Of a DNA stretch of 64,000 nt, positions 53,963 to 62,015 are shown piece after piece. A program made the translations under genes and the position numbers. Where the stretch lies: NCBI RefSeq assembly GCF_000169095.1, contig NZ_AAVU01000009.1, positions 1 through 64,000 on the forward strand, in the 5' to 3' direction. The stretch's first letter is position 1; each line of letters starts with the position of its first letter. A model generated the notes under the pieces. That model had not been told where the DNA came from. It searched no databases and was given only the letters and a program-made list of their open reading frames with translations. This stretch comes from Lyngbya sp. PCC 8106 (GTDB lineage: Bacteria > Cyanobacteriota > Cyanobacteriia > Cyanobacteriales > Microcoleaceae).

Positions 53963-55486
53963 ATGGAAAATTTAGCAGCCTTAACTGATAACAATACACT
54001 CTTGACTTTTAATTCAAGTAACCCTGGACAGGTAACACCCATAGCCGTTACAGGAATTGAGGGAACCTTACTGGGAATTGATACCCGACCTGCGAATGGT
54101 CTAATTTATGGCTTGACAACCGCCAACAATCTCTACACAATTGACCCGAACAGTTTTGATGATGGTACGTTTACAGGTACCTTTACGCTGACTGATGAAG
54201 AAGAAACCCAGTTGCGGAATAACGCCCTTTACGTTAACCTGCATACCCAAAACTTCAACGGGGGTGAACTCCGAGGACAAATTAACGTTCCGACAGCAGG
54301 TAACATTTCAGTTAGCGGAATTCCTATTCAAGAGTCTCAAGAAGTCGGTAATGTTGTTCCTCCCGATAGTCCGGCGACAGGTTCCTTTGACGTCACTTAC
54401 GATGATGCCACAAATCGTTTAACCATTTCTGGAACTTTTGACAATCTGACTAGCTCTTTATTCCCTGTAGGCCCGGCGGCGGACGTTGAAGGGAATTCTC
54501 GTAGCGCCATTCATATTCATAATGGTGTTGCAGGTCAAAATGGGCCGATTCTTCGTTCTTTGACGGCTTCTGATGGGGTGGCTACCTTGGCGAGTACCCT
54601 GTCTCAACCCTTTGAAGGCGGTACTATTTCTGGTTTTGACTTCAACCCAGCCGCTGACCGTTTGCGGTTAGTGGGAGACAACGACCAAGATTTTCGGATA
54701 AATGTTGATACAGGTGCCGTGATTGTTGACGGGACTTTAGCATTCGCCCCTGGTGATATTAATGCAGGTGTTAATCCTAATGTGACCGCCTCTGCTTATA
54801 CCAATTCCTTTGCGGGAACGACTTCTACACAGCTTTATAACATCGATACGCTGCTGAATACGCTCGTTTTGCAAAATCCACCCAACGACGGCATTTTAGT
54901 CACGGTGGGGGAATTAGGGCTTGATTTTGATACTTTGGGCGGTTTTGATATTGCTTCTTCTCCGAATGGGAGTAATACCGCTTTTGCTGTTTCTAATTCA
55001 ATGTTGTACACGGTTGACTTGGCAACAGGTACCGCAACAAACGTGGGAATGATTGGCGATGATGCTAATCTGAATTTACAAGGTCTTGCGGTTGTAGACC
55101 CGTTAACAGGAGATTTTGTATTTGACCCCGCTCAATATTTAGCGTCTAATCTGGATTTAGCGGGTGTATTTGGGTTTGATTTGGCGGCGGCGAATCAACA
55201 TTATTTACAGTTTGGGATTAATGAAAATCGACCTGTAGATACGTTTGATGAGGTGAGATATTTGGCTTCAAATCAGGATTTGATTGGGGTATTTGGTTTT
55301 AATCCTGAATTTGCAACGGAACATTATGTTCGTTTTGGTGCAGCAGAAGGTCGTTCAACCAATTCTTTTAATCCAGTTAGTTATCTCAATAATAATGCTG
55401 ACTTACAGGCTTTCTTTGGCAATGATTTAGATGCCGCGACTCAACATTATGTTCAGTTTGGATTTTCTGAAGGACGTATCGTTTAA
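53963..55486 (+). CDS. DUF4394 protein with inserted CHRD halves and C-terminal repeats
   Basis: A 507-residue protein. Residues 1-65 start a DUF4394 beta-propeller-like domain (LAALTDNNTLLTFNSSNPGQ, GIDTRPANGLIYGLTTANNL), which resumes at ~210 (ISGFDFNPAADRLRLVGDND). Between them lie pieces of a CHRD domain in swapped order: first its C-terminal half (LYVNLHTQNFNGGELRGQI), then its N-terminal half (SAIHIHNGVAGQNGPILR). From ~385 there are three ~40-residue repeats (YLASNLDLAGVFGFDLAAAN, HYLQFGINENRPV and relatives). No signal peptide is seen; secretion by a C-terminal signal or a cell-surface role is possible. Function is unknown. Confidence 0.8.
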   Translation: MENLAALTDNNTLLTFNSSNPGQVTPIAVTGIEGTLLGIDTRPANGLIYGLTTANNLYTIDPNSFDDGTFTGTFTLTDEEETQLRNNALYVNLHTQNFNGGELRGQINVPTAGNISVSGIPIQESQEVGNVVPPDSPATGSFDVTYDDATNRLTISGTFDNLTSSLFPVGPAADVEGNSRSAIHIHNGVAGQNGPILRSLTASDGVATLASTLSQPFEGGTISGFDFNPAADRLRLVGDNDQDFRINVDTGAVIVDGTLAFAPGDINAGVNPNVTASAYTNSFAGTTSTQLYNIDTLLNTLVLQNPPNDGILVTVGELGLDFDTLGGFDIASSPNGSNTAFAVSNSMLYTVDLATGTATNVGMIGDDANLNLQGLAVVDPLTGDFVFDPAQYLASNLDLAGVFGFDLAAANQHYLQFGINENRPVDTFDEVRYLASNQDLIGVFGFNPEFATEHYVRFGAAEGRSTNSFNPVSYLNNNADLQAFFGNDLDAATQHYVQFGFSEGRIV

Positions 55487-55496
55487 CGGTTTTTAA

Positions 55497-55640
55497 ATGT
55501 AGGGTGGGTGAAGATTATCGGAGTTAAATTTAACTTTTTGCGAATTTTTTTCACCCATCCAACGGGTATTAAATGTAGGGTGGGTAAGAATTTGGGCAAC
55601 AATTCAACAATAATCTTTAAATACCTCACCCACCCTACTC
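55497..55640. repeat. REP palindromes on the 3' side of the RAYT gene
   Basis: Copies of GTAGGGTGGGTGA (55499) and GTAGGGTGGGTAAG (55575) face TTCACCCATCC (~55550) and CTCACCCACCCTAC (55626-55639). Each pair can form a long hairpin. They mirror the palindromes on the other side of the gene at 56189-56255. Confidence 0.85.
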
Positions 55641-56186
55641 GTTTCCAATATTGTTGGAAATTTGAGGATCGGTATTTGCACTCCAATCGGTTGGATAAAT
55701 CCCCCGGGCAACAAATCGATGAAAACTCGAAAATTCCCAATCGGCGGGGGAGTGACATAAACCATGTTTTACGGGATTATAATGGATATAATTACAGTGA
55801 TTTTCATAGTCCTGTTCGTTTCTAATTAAATGTTCCCAAAATCGCTTTTGCCAGAGGTGAGTTTCTTGTTTTTTGATTCGAGATTCACTGAGTTCAAACG
55901 GAATCTTTAAGAAGTTTGCATAACGCTTGCTAACATAAGTTTTTATTAATCTCCACCGAATTGAATAATTATCATCCCCTTCTGGCAGAGTCCAAATACA
56001 GTGAATATGATCGGGCAAAAGAACAATAGCATCCAAGGTAAAAGGATATAATTTCATTACACGATTAATCCCATTTCGGATCGTCAATCGGGCTTTTTCT
56101 TCGCAAAGCCAAGGAATTATCTTGTAGGTAACTTGAGTAAAAAAATAGGTTCCTCCGGGTTGGCGCAATCTGCGATAATTTGACAT
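55635..56186 (-). CDS. REP-associated tyrosine transposase (RAYT, Y1 family)
   Basis: A 183-residue HUH endonuclease of the TnpA_REP group. The metal-binding HUH motif is PDHIHCIW. The catalytic tyrosine region is YENHCNYIHYNPVKHGL. The N-terminal PGGTYFFTQVTYKIIPWL and LWQKRFWEHLIRNEQDYENH are typical. RAYTs cut and move REP palindromes via single-stranded DNA. Such palindromes flank this gene on both sides, and the stop codon itself lies inside one. The protein looks intact, so the pair may still be active. Confidence 0.93.
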   Translation of the reverse strand: MSNYRRLRQPGGTYFFTQVTYKIIPWLCEEKARLTIRNGINRVMKLYPFTLDAIVLLPDHIHCIWTLPEGDDNYSIRWRLIKTYVSKRYANFLKIPFELSESRIKKQETHLWQKRFWEHLIRNEQDYENHCNYIHYNPVKHGLCHSPADWEFSSFHRFVARGIYPTDWSANTDPQISNNIGNE

Positions 56187-56256
56187 GGGTAGGGTGGGTG
56201 AGTTTTTTTAACTATTATCGCTGCATTTTCGCCCCAATTCTCACCCACCCTACTAT
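56187..56256. repeat. REP palindromes on the 5' side of the RAYT gene
   Basis: GTAGGGTGGGTGAG (56189-56202) and CTCACCCACCCTAC (56240-56253) form an inverted pair with a ~37-nt spacer. They are the same unit as the repeats at 55497-55640. Confidence 0.85.
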
Positions 56257-56294
56257 AATAAAAACCATCTATCAACCTTTTTCTACAACAACCA

Positions 56295-56732
56295 ATGGAA
56301 CCCATAGAACTTACCGTCGCTGCCTTAGCTGCCCTAATCATTACCAAAGCAACCGGAAAAGTAGGTGACAAATTAGGGGATAAAATAGTTGAACAAGGGG
56401 GAGTTTTGCTGGAACAACTTTACCATAAATCTCCCCAAACCGCATCCGCGATCGAACAAGTGAATGAAAGGCCTTTAGATTGGGGTCAAGCGGTGATTGA
56501 TGTCAAAGCAACGGCAAAAACCGATCCAGAAGTTGCCCAAATCGTTGAGGATTTAGAAGTAACTATCAGCGAAGATGCAGACCTCAGAAAGAGGTTAGAA
56601 GAAATTGCGGCAACTATTAAATCTCAACAAGCCAGCACTCAAAACTATCACAACACGATTGAAAAAGTCGTTAACCTAGCTCAAGGAGAAGGCGCTTCTA
56701 TCAATATTAAAGAACAGAATATCACAATATGA
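56295..56732 (+). CDS. Small helical protein upstream of NB-ARC gene (putative Bell-like effector)
   Basis: 145 residues. It starts with a hydrophobic, Gly/Ala-rich helix (IELTVAALAALIITKATGKV) and continues as a helical bundle (IVEQGGVLLEQLYHKSPQTA, AQIVEDLEVTISEDADLRKR). The end is short and beta-prone, QGEGASINIKEQNITI. This plan (membrane-active helical domain plus amyloid-like C-terminal motif, encoded just before an NB-ARC gene) resembles the Bell-domain effectors described beside bacterial NLR genes; that match is from memory and is an inference. Its TGA stop overlaps an ATG (ATGA at 56729-56732), which suggests translational coupling with the NB-ARC gene. Confidence 0.6.
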   Translation: MEPIELTVAALAALIITKATGKVGDKLGDKIVEQGGVLLEQLYHKSPQTASAIEQVNERPLDWGQAVIDVKATAKTDPEVAQIVEDLEVTISEDADLRKRLEEIAATIKSQQASTQNYHNTIEKVVNLAQGEGASINIKEQNITI

Positions 56733-59507
56733 CTACGCCCCCAAACCCCCAATACTGGGGGCTTTCAAGAAGGTTCCCCCCAAAGTTGGGGGGCTAGGGG
56801 GGCAAAACCCTATGAAAACTTAGGTCAACGTGGCATTACTGAACGCGAGAATTTTATTGGACGAGATACACAACTCGCAGAACTTCACCAACTCCTACAA
56901 AAAAATACCCAAGTTGCGATCGCCGCAGCAGTTGTGGGAATGGGAGGAGTGGGCAAAACTGAACTCGCCATCCAATACGCCCGACAACATCTCAATGAGA
57001 TTTACAAAGGCGGTGTTTGCTTCATTTCTGGGGGGAGTTTCATCTTCGAGGTGATGCAATTTGCCCGTCCTCGGTTCTTCCCCAAGATGGATTTTACAGG
57101 CTTTTCGGAAGCTGAACAATTAACCTATTGCTGGCAACATTGGGCAGAGGGTGAGGTGTTGTTAATAGTTGATGATGTCACCGCCTACAAACAACAGGTT
57201 AAACCTTATTTACCCGGAAATCCTCGGTTTAAAGTATTAGTCACCACGCGAGAACAGATTCCTGCTGTTACTCCCCTAAATTTAGAAGTTCTTCATCCCA
57301 ATGATGCTTTAAAATTACTTGAGTCTATTATTGGCGATCGCATTAAAGCCGAACCGGAAACCGCCGAAGAACTGTGTAAATGGTTAGGTTATTTACCTTT
57401 GGGGTTAGAATTAGTGGGGCGATATTTAGCAGATGAAGAAGATCTCTCTTTAGCCAAGATGCTGCAACGCCTGCAACGTAAACGCCTCAAACATTCTTCT
57501 CTCCAAAATGAAGACAACACAGCAGAAACCGCAGAATTAGGAGTCGCCGCCGCCTTTGAGTTGAGTTGGGAACGGTTGCAAAAACAGCCCGAAACGCAAC
57601 AGTTGGGGTGTTTGTTGTCTTTGTTTTCTCCCGATGCTATTTTGTGGGACTTAGTTGAAACGGTGTATCAAGGTTGGCAAGGAGAGGAAATTGATCTCGA
57701 AGATATTGAGGATAGTAGACGCAAGTTAGTTAAACTCAGTTTATTTCAACGAACCAAAGAGAAAACCTATCGACTCCATCAACTCCTACGAGAGTTTTTC
57801 CGCGACAAACTAGAGGAACAAAAAGACGTAGCCGCAATGAAACAAGCCTTTGTCACCACAATGGCTAATATTGCTTCTCATATTCCTCACAATATGACAA
57901 CGCAACAAGTTAAACGGGTTGAACTTGCTATTAAACATATTGAAGAAGTTGCTAATTCCTACATTGAGTTGTTATCCGATGAAGATTTAATTAGACCGTT
58001 TACTAGGTTAGCTTGGTTTTATAAAGGTCAGACTTTGTATTCTGAAGCAGAACCTTGGCTGAAGAAAGGTGTAGAAATTACAAAAAACCGTTTCGGAGAG
58101 GAACATCCATCTGTTGCCACTAGCCTGAATAACTTAGCCTCACTTTACGAGTCTCAAGGACGCTACGCTGAAGCTGAACCCCTGTTTCAGCAAGCCTTAG
58201 CAATGAGACAACGGCTATTTGATGGCGATCATCCCGATGTTGCTTCCAGCCTGAATAACTTAGCCTCTCTTTACGAGTCTCAAGGACGTTACAGCGAAGC
58301 CGAACCCTTGTATCAGCAAGCTTTAGAAATGACACAACGGCTATTTGATGGTGACCATCCCTCTGTTGCACTCAGCCTGAATAACTTAGCCTCTCTTTAC
58401 AACTCTCAAGGACGCAACAGCGAAGCCGAACCCTTGTTACAGCAAGCCTTAGAAATGACACAACGGCTATTTGAAGGCGACCATCCCGATGTTGCCACTA
58501 GCCTGAATAACTTAGCCTACCTTTACAAGTCTCAAGGACGCAACAGCGAAGCCGAACCCTTGTTACAGCAAGCCTTAGCTATGTATCAACGGCTATTTGA
58601 GGGCGACCATCCTAATATTGCCACCAGCCTGAATAACTTAGCCTACCTTTACGAGTCACAAGGACGCTACAGCGAAGCCGAAGCTTTGTTTCAACAAGCT
58701 TTAGAAATGAGACAACGGCTGTTTGAAGGCGACCATCCCTCTGTTGCTACCAGCCTGAATAACTTAGGCTTACTTTACAACTCTCAAGGACGCTACAGTC
58801 AAGCCGAACCCTTGTATCAGCAAGCCTTAGCAATGAGACAACGGCTGTTTGAGGGCGATCATCCCAATGTTGCTTCCAGCCTGAATAACTTAGCCGGACT
58901 TTGCCATTCCCAAGGACGCAACAGAGAAGCCGAACCCTTGTATCAGCAAGCCTTAGCTATGTATCAACGGCTATTTGATGGCGACCATCCCGATGTTGCT
59001 TCCAGCCTGAATAACTTAGCCTACCTTTACAAGTCTCAAGGACGCAACAGCGAAGCCGAACCCTTGTATCAGCAAGCCTTAGAAATGACACAACGGCTAT
59101 TTGAAGGCGACCATCCCGATGTTGCCACTAGCCTGAATAACTTAGCCTACCTTTACAAGTCTCAAGGACGCAACAGCGAAGCCGAACCCTTGTATCAGCA
59201 AGCCTTAGAAATGAGACAACGGCTATTTGAGGGCGACCATCCCGATGTTGCCACCAGCCTGAATAACTTAGCCTATCTTTACGAGTCACAAGGACGCTAC
59301 AGCGAAGCCGAACCCCTGTTTCAGCAAGCGTTGTTTATGTTAGTCAAAACTTTAGGTAAAGATCATCCTAATACTCAAACAATTTGGCAAAACTTAATCA
59401 TATTTTTAATCAAAGTCATCCAGGAAAACAAAACCGATCAATTAAGTGATAATGAATTCATTCAATCTTTAGTTTCTCAGCTTCAGCAGCAAGAAAACTC
59501 ATCATAA
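56729..59507 (+). CDS. NB-ARC (STAND) ATPase with TPR repeats; start out of frame
   Basis: The coding frame is open from 56733 to 59507 (~925 codons). It begins, after a C/G-rich repeat, with AKPYENLGQRGITERENFIG. NB-ARC motifs are: P-loop GMGGVGKTELA, Walker B VLLIVDDV, and the GLPL-type motif LGYLPLGLELVGRYL. A winged-helix region and ~10 TPR units follow. STAND proteins of this form are molecular switches in bacterial defence or regulated cell death, with TPRs sensing the trigger. No ATG or GTG lies in this frame before GTG 56934, which is inside the P-loop. The coupled ATG at 56729 is one base out of frame, and loss of one C in the first C5 run would join them. Confidence 0.85.
56735..56808. 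repeat. C/G-rich dispersed repeat at the NB-ARC gene start, copy 1
   Basis: CCCCCAAACCCCCAATACTG, then GGGGGCTTTCAAGAA and later TTCCCCCCAAAGTTGGGGGG with CTAGGGGGGC. Copy 2 lies at 60802-60893 between DUF29 and mnmA with the same order of blocks. The paired C-runs and G-runs form strong hairpins. Confidence 0.8.
58101..59360 (+). repeat. Ten tandem 126-bp TPR-coding units
   Basis: Ten consecutive units of 42 codons, each like DHPDVATSLNNLAYLYKSQG followed by RNSEAEPLYQQALEM. Units are almost identical at the DNA level apart from changes such as Asp/Asn/Ser after HP and Tyr/Asn after GR. An older, diverged unit precedes them (TLYSEAEPWLKKGVEI). High identity suggests recent amplification or gene conversion. 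Confidence 0.93.
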
Positions 59508-59516
59508 TAAATTCAA

Positions 59517-59560
59517 AGTCCCTCGCCTCGTAGGAGAGGGATTTAGGAAGAAGTTCTTCA
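59517..59560. repeat. Dispersed repeat copy
   Basis: TCCCTCGCCTCGTAGGAGAG then GGATTTAGGAAGAAG. It is related to the units in the mysA-mysB gap and to 60264-60305. Confidence 0.65.
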
Positions 59561-59631
59561 CAAACTGCGATCGCATTCTAACGAGCTATACTATAATTAA
59601 CCTAAAATATAGAATCCTCAAAAAAAAGATT

Positions 59632-59922
59632 ATGCTAAATGGTATCAAACAGCGAGGAGTTGTTAGCAAAGATGGCACAATTGAAATTCAAACACCTGAA
59701 CTTCCAGAAGGAACCGTTGTTGAGGTGATTATTTTAGTAGAGTCAGAGGCAATAGAGTCAGATAGTAGCTCACAAATTCCACAAGATACAACAGAATATT
59801 TACTCTCAAATGAAGCGAACCGTCGTCACTTACTCACTGGAATTCAAAATATAGAAACCAATACTAATTTAGTCAGTTTTACATTAGAGGAATGGAATGA
59901 GGAACATAACATTCACTCCTAA
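59632..59922 (+). CDS. Antitoxin, YefM-like C-terminus
   Basis: 96 residues. The N-terminus is beta-rich (VSKDGTIEIQTPELPEGTVV, VEVIILVESEA), as in AbrB-like or DUF104-like proteins. The C-terminal half (YLLSNEANRRHLLTGIQNIE) looks like the toxin-neutralising tail of Phd/YefM antitoxins. The YoeB-type toxin frame starts inside its 3' end (26-bp overlap), the usual antitoxin-toxin arrangement. It would bind and neutralise the toxin and repress its own operon. The family name is inferred from the partner. Confidence 0.7.
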   Translation: MLNGIKQRGVVSKDGTIEIQTPELPEGTVVEVIILVESEAIESDSSSQIPQDTTEYLLSNEANRRHLLTGIQNIETNTNLVSFTLEEWNEEHNIHS

Positions 59923-60161
59923 ATCTTTTGAAGATTTTAATAATTGGTCAAAACAGGATCGGAAAATTTATCGTAAGATTATTACTCTGATTAACGATAT
60001 ACTCCGTCAACCTTTCACTGGGCTGGGTAAACCTGAACCCCCTAAAACATGAGCTGAAAGGATATTGGTCACGACGCATTACCGATGAGCATCGTTTAGT
60101 ATATCAGGTCAGTGAGAATGCAATCACTATTCTAAGTTGCCGATTTCATTACGATAATTAA
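59897..60161 (+). pseudogene. YoeB/Txe-family toxin, frameshifted
   Basis: The frame from ATG 59897 reads ITFTPKSFEDFNNWSKQDRK and reaches GLGKPEP, then runs out of frame to a TGA. The next frame continues KHELKGYWSRRITDEHRLVY and ends SCRFHYDN at 60159-60161. Together these give a complete ~87-residue YoeB mRNA interferase. One extra C in the CCCCC run at 60038-60042 explains the break. As read the toxin is inactive. A sequencing error in the C-run is possible. Confidence 0.85.
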
Positions 60162-60263
60162 AATCAAATAAATTCTATACGAAAAGTTTATAAAATCAAA
60201 CTCAATTCATCTAATCCTCGTTACTATTGCTTAAAATATTTAAAATGCGATCGCTATGTTTCC

Positions 60264-60305
60264 AAGTCCCTCGCCTTATAGCAGAGGTATTTAGGGAGAG
60301 GTTGA
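60264..60305. repeat. Dispersed repeat copy
   Basis: AGTCCCTCGCCTTATAGCAG then AGGTATTTAGGGAGAGG. This is a diverged copy of the family at 59517-59560. Confidence 0.55.
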
Positions 60306-60344
60306 AATGGTAAAATAAAATTATCCTTGATTAAGATTCCGATT

Positions 60345-60770
60345 ATGGAAGAAATTCTAGAGTTAAAAGAATTGCTACTCAAAGGTGATATCAAAGGATC
60401 GTTAACCCTGGTTGACGAGTTAGAAGAAATGGGTCGCAAAGATATTATTAACAATATTCGCAGTTATGCGGTCATTTTACTCCTACATTTAATTAAACAA
60501 CAAGCAGAAAATCGGACAACTCGATCCTGGGATGTTTCCATTCGTAACTCGGTTTTGGAAATTCAAGACTTAAACGAACGTCCGAAGTCAAAAGGGGTTT
60601 ATTTGAATTCTGAAGAATTACGGGGTATTCTGGAGAAAGCCTATCCACAAGCCGTTAACAAAGCTTCCCTGGAAGTTGAAGAAGGACGTTATGATTCTCG
60701 CGAATTGGAACAAAAAGTTAATCAGATCGAAATTTTGAATCAAGCGATTAATTTAATTAATCCGGCTTAA
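60345..60770 (+). CDS. DUF29 family protein
   Basis: 141 residues from ATG 60345 (MEEILELKELLLKGDIKGSL); an in-frame TTG at 60327 is less likely. DUF29 features are DELEEMGRKDIINNIRSYAV, ILLLHLIKQQAENRTTRSWD and ELRGILEKAYPQAVNKASLE. The family is helical, very common in cyanobacteria in many copies per genome, and of unknown function. It stands alone between repeat DNA blocks. Confidence 0.85.
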   Translation: MEEILELKELLLKGDIKGSLTLVDELEEMGRKDIINNIRSYAVILLLHLIKQQAENRTTRSWDVSIRNSVLEIQDLNERPKSKGVYLNSEELRGILEKAYPQAVNKASLEVEEGRYDSRELEQKVNQIEILNQAINLINPA

Positions 60771-60801
60771 AAATTTTATCCCAAAAAATTAATCCGAAAC
60801 C

Positions 60802-60893
60802 CCCGTGACGTTGCCCCCAAACCCCCAATATTGGGGGCTTTAAGAAATGGGGACTTTTAAGAATATTCCCCCCAGAATTGGGGGGCGAGGGGG
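60802..60893. repeat. C/G-rich dispersed repeat, copy 2
   Basis: Blocks CCCCCAAACCCCCAATATTG, GGGGGCTTTAAGAA, TTCCCCCCAGAATTGGGGGG and CGAGGGGGGC in the same order as copy 1 at 56735-56808, with an extra ~15 bp. It lies between the DUF29 and mnmA stop codons and could also act as a bidirectional terminator hairpin. Confidence 0.8.
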
Positions 60894-60909
60894 GCGAAAA
60901 ATGGGGATA

Positions 60910-61968
60910 TTAACTGCAAATAATTCCGCCACCTAAGACAATTTCTCCGTCGTACCACACGGCTGCTTGACCCGGTGTAATTCCAAAAATCGGTTCATCA
61001 AATATCAGCTTAACTTGTTCATCTTCTGCGGAATTTAACGGTACAACGGTAACAGGTTGAGGTTTTGTCCGGTATCGAATTTGCACTTCGGCGCGAATAG
61101 GAGAAGTTGGCGGTGCTATTGATACCCAATTCACCCGTTTAATGATACACTCAGTTTGTGTTGCATTTTCGCGATCGCCAACAATAACTAGATTTCGTCC
61201 GGCATCAATTCCAATCACATACAACGGGTTAGGTGCGGCAATTCCTAAACCTTTGCGTTGTCCGATGGTGTAGTGATGAATCCCCTCATGTTGACCCAAC
61301 ACTTTACCATTTTCATCAACAATATCGCCTGTTTTCCCAGTAATATATTTATCCAAAAACGCCTGCATGGAACCGTTGGCTTCAACTAAACACAGGTCTT
61401 GACTTTCCGGTTTGTCTGCCGTTTTTAGATTATATTGTGCCGCAATACGTCGGGTTTCAGTTTTGAGAACTTCCCCCAACGGAAACACTACACCCGCCAG
61501 TAAATCTTGAGTTAAATCATACAAGAAATAAGACTGATCTTTACTTTTGTCAACCGCTCTTAATAATTGATAACGGTTATTTTGTTCATCATACCGAATT
61601 CTGGCATAATGACCTGTGGCAATCAAATCAATTCCCAATTCTTCTTTTGCATGACGCAACATCGGGCCAAATTTTACGGTTTTATTACATTGAGAACAGG
61701 GTAGGGGGGTAATCCCGGCACTATACCCTTCGACCAAATAATCAACAATATGAGTTTGAAACAACTCTCGACTGTCCACGATATGATGAGGAACGCCTAA
61801 CTGTTCGCAGATAAACGCTGCATCTACCATTCCTTCCGAACAGCATTGACCTTTTCCTTTCATTAACCATAGCGTTAACCCAACCACTTCATAGTCTTGG
61901 TGGTGGAGAATAGCGGCGGCGGCGGAACTGTCAACTCCTCCGGATAAACCGACAACGACTTTTTTCAT
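60910..61968 (-). CDS. mnmA: tRNA-specific 2-thiouridylase MnmA
   Basis: A complete 352-residue MnmA. The ATP pyrophosphatase P-loop is VVVGLSGGVDSSAAAAIL. The catalytic cysteines sit in PLPCSQCNKTVKFG and KPESQDLCLVEANG. It also has the GQRKGLGIAAPNPLYVIG segment and the C-terminal beta-barrel domain. It thiolates U34 of Lys, Glu and Gln tRNAs; tRNA-Lys (TTT) in this window is an expected substrate. It is divergent from the SPOR-like gene (47 bp apart). Confidence 0.97.
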   Translation of the reverse strand: MKKVVVGLSGGVDSSAAAAILHHQDYEVVGLTLWLMKGKGQCCSEGMVDAAFICEQLGVPHHIVDSRELFQTHIVDYLVEGYSAGITPLPCSQCNKTVKFGPMLRHAKEELGIDLIATGHYARIRYDEQNNRYQLLRAVDKSKDQSYFLYDLTQDLLAGVVFPLGEVLKTETRRIAAQYNLKTADKPESQDLCLVEANGSMQAFLDKYITGKTGDIVDENGKVLGQHEGIHHYTIGQRKGLGIAAPNPLYVIGIDAGRNLVIVGDRENATQTECIIKRVNWVSIAPPTSPIRAEVQIRYRTKPQPVTVVPLNSAEDEQVKLIFDEPIFGITPGQAAVWYDGEIVLGGGIICS

Positions 61969-62015
61969 TGGATTAGGGGATAATAAGCTGCTACTTTAGA
62001 TTTACTTCTCTATAA

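Noticed and set aside
55508..55825. Plus-strand ORF of 105 codons
   Set aside because: It runs through REP palindromes and the reverse strand of the RAYT gene and has no domain support.
56934..57054. GTG 56934 as the start of the NB-ARC protein
   Set aside because: It falls at the beginning of the P-loop, and typical NB-ARC N-terminal sequence (ENLGQRGITERENFIGRD) is in frame upstream, so the true start must be earlier.
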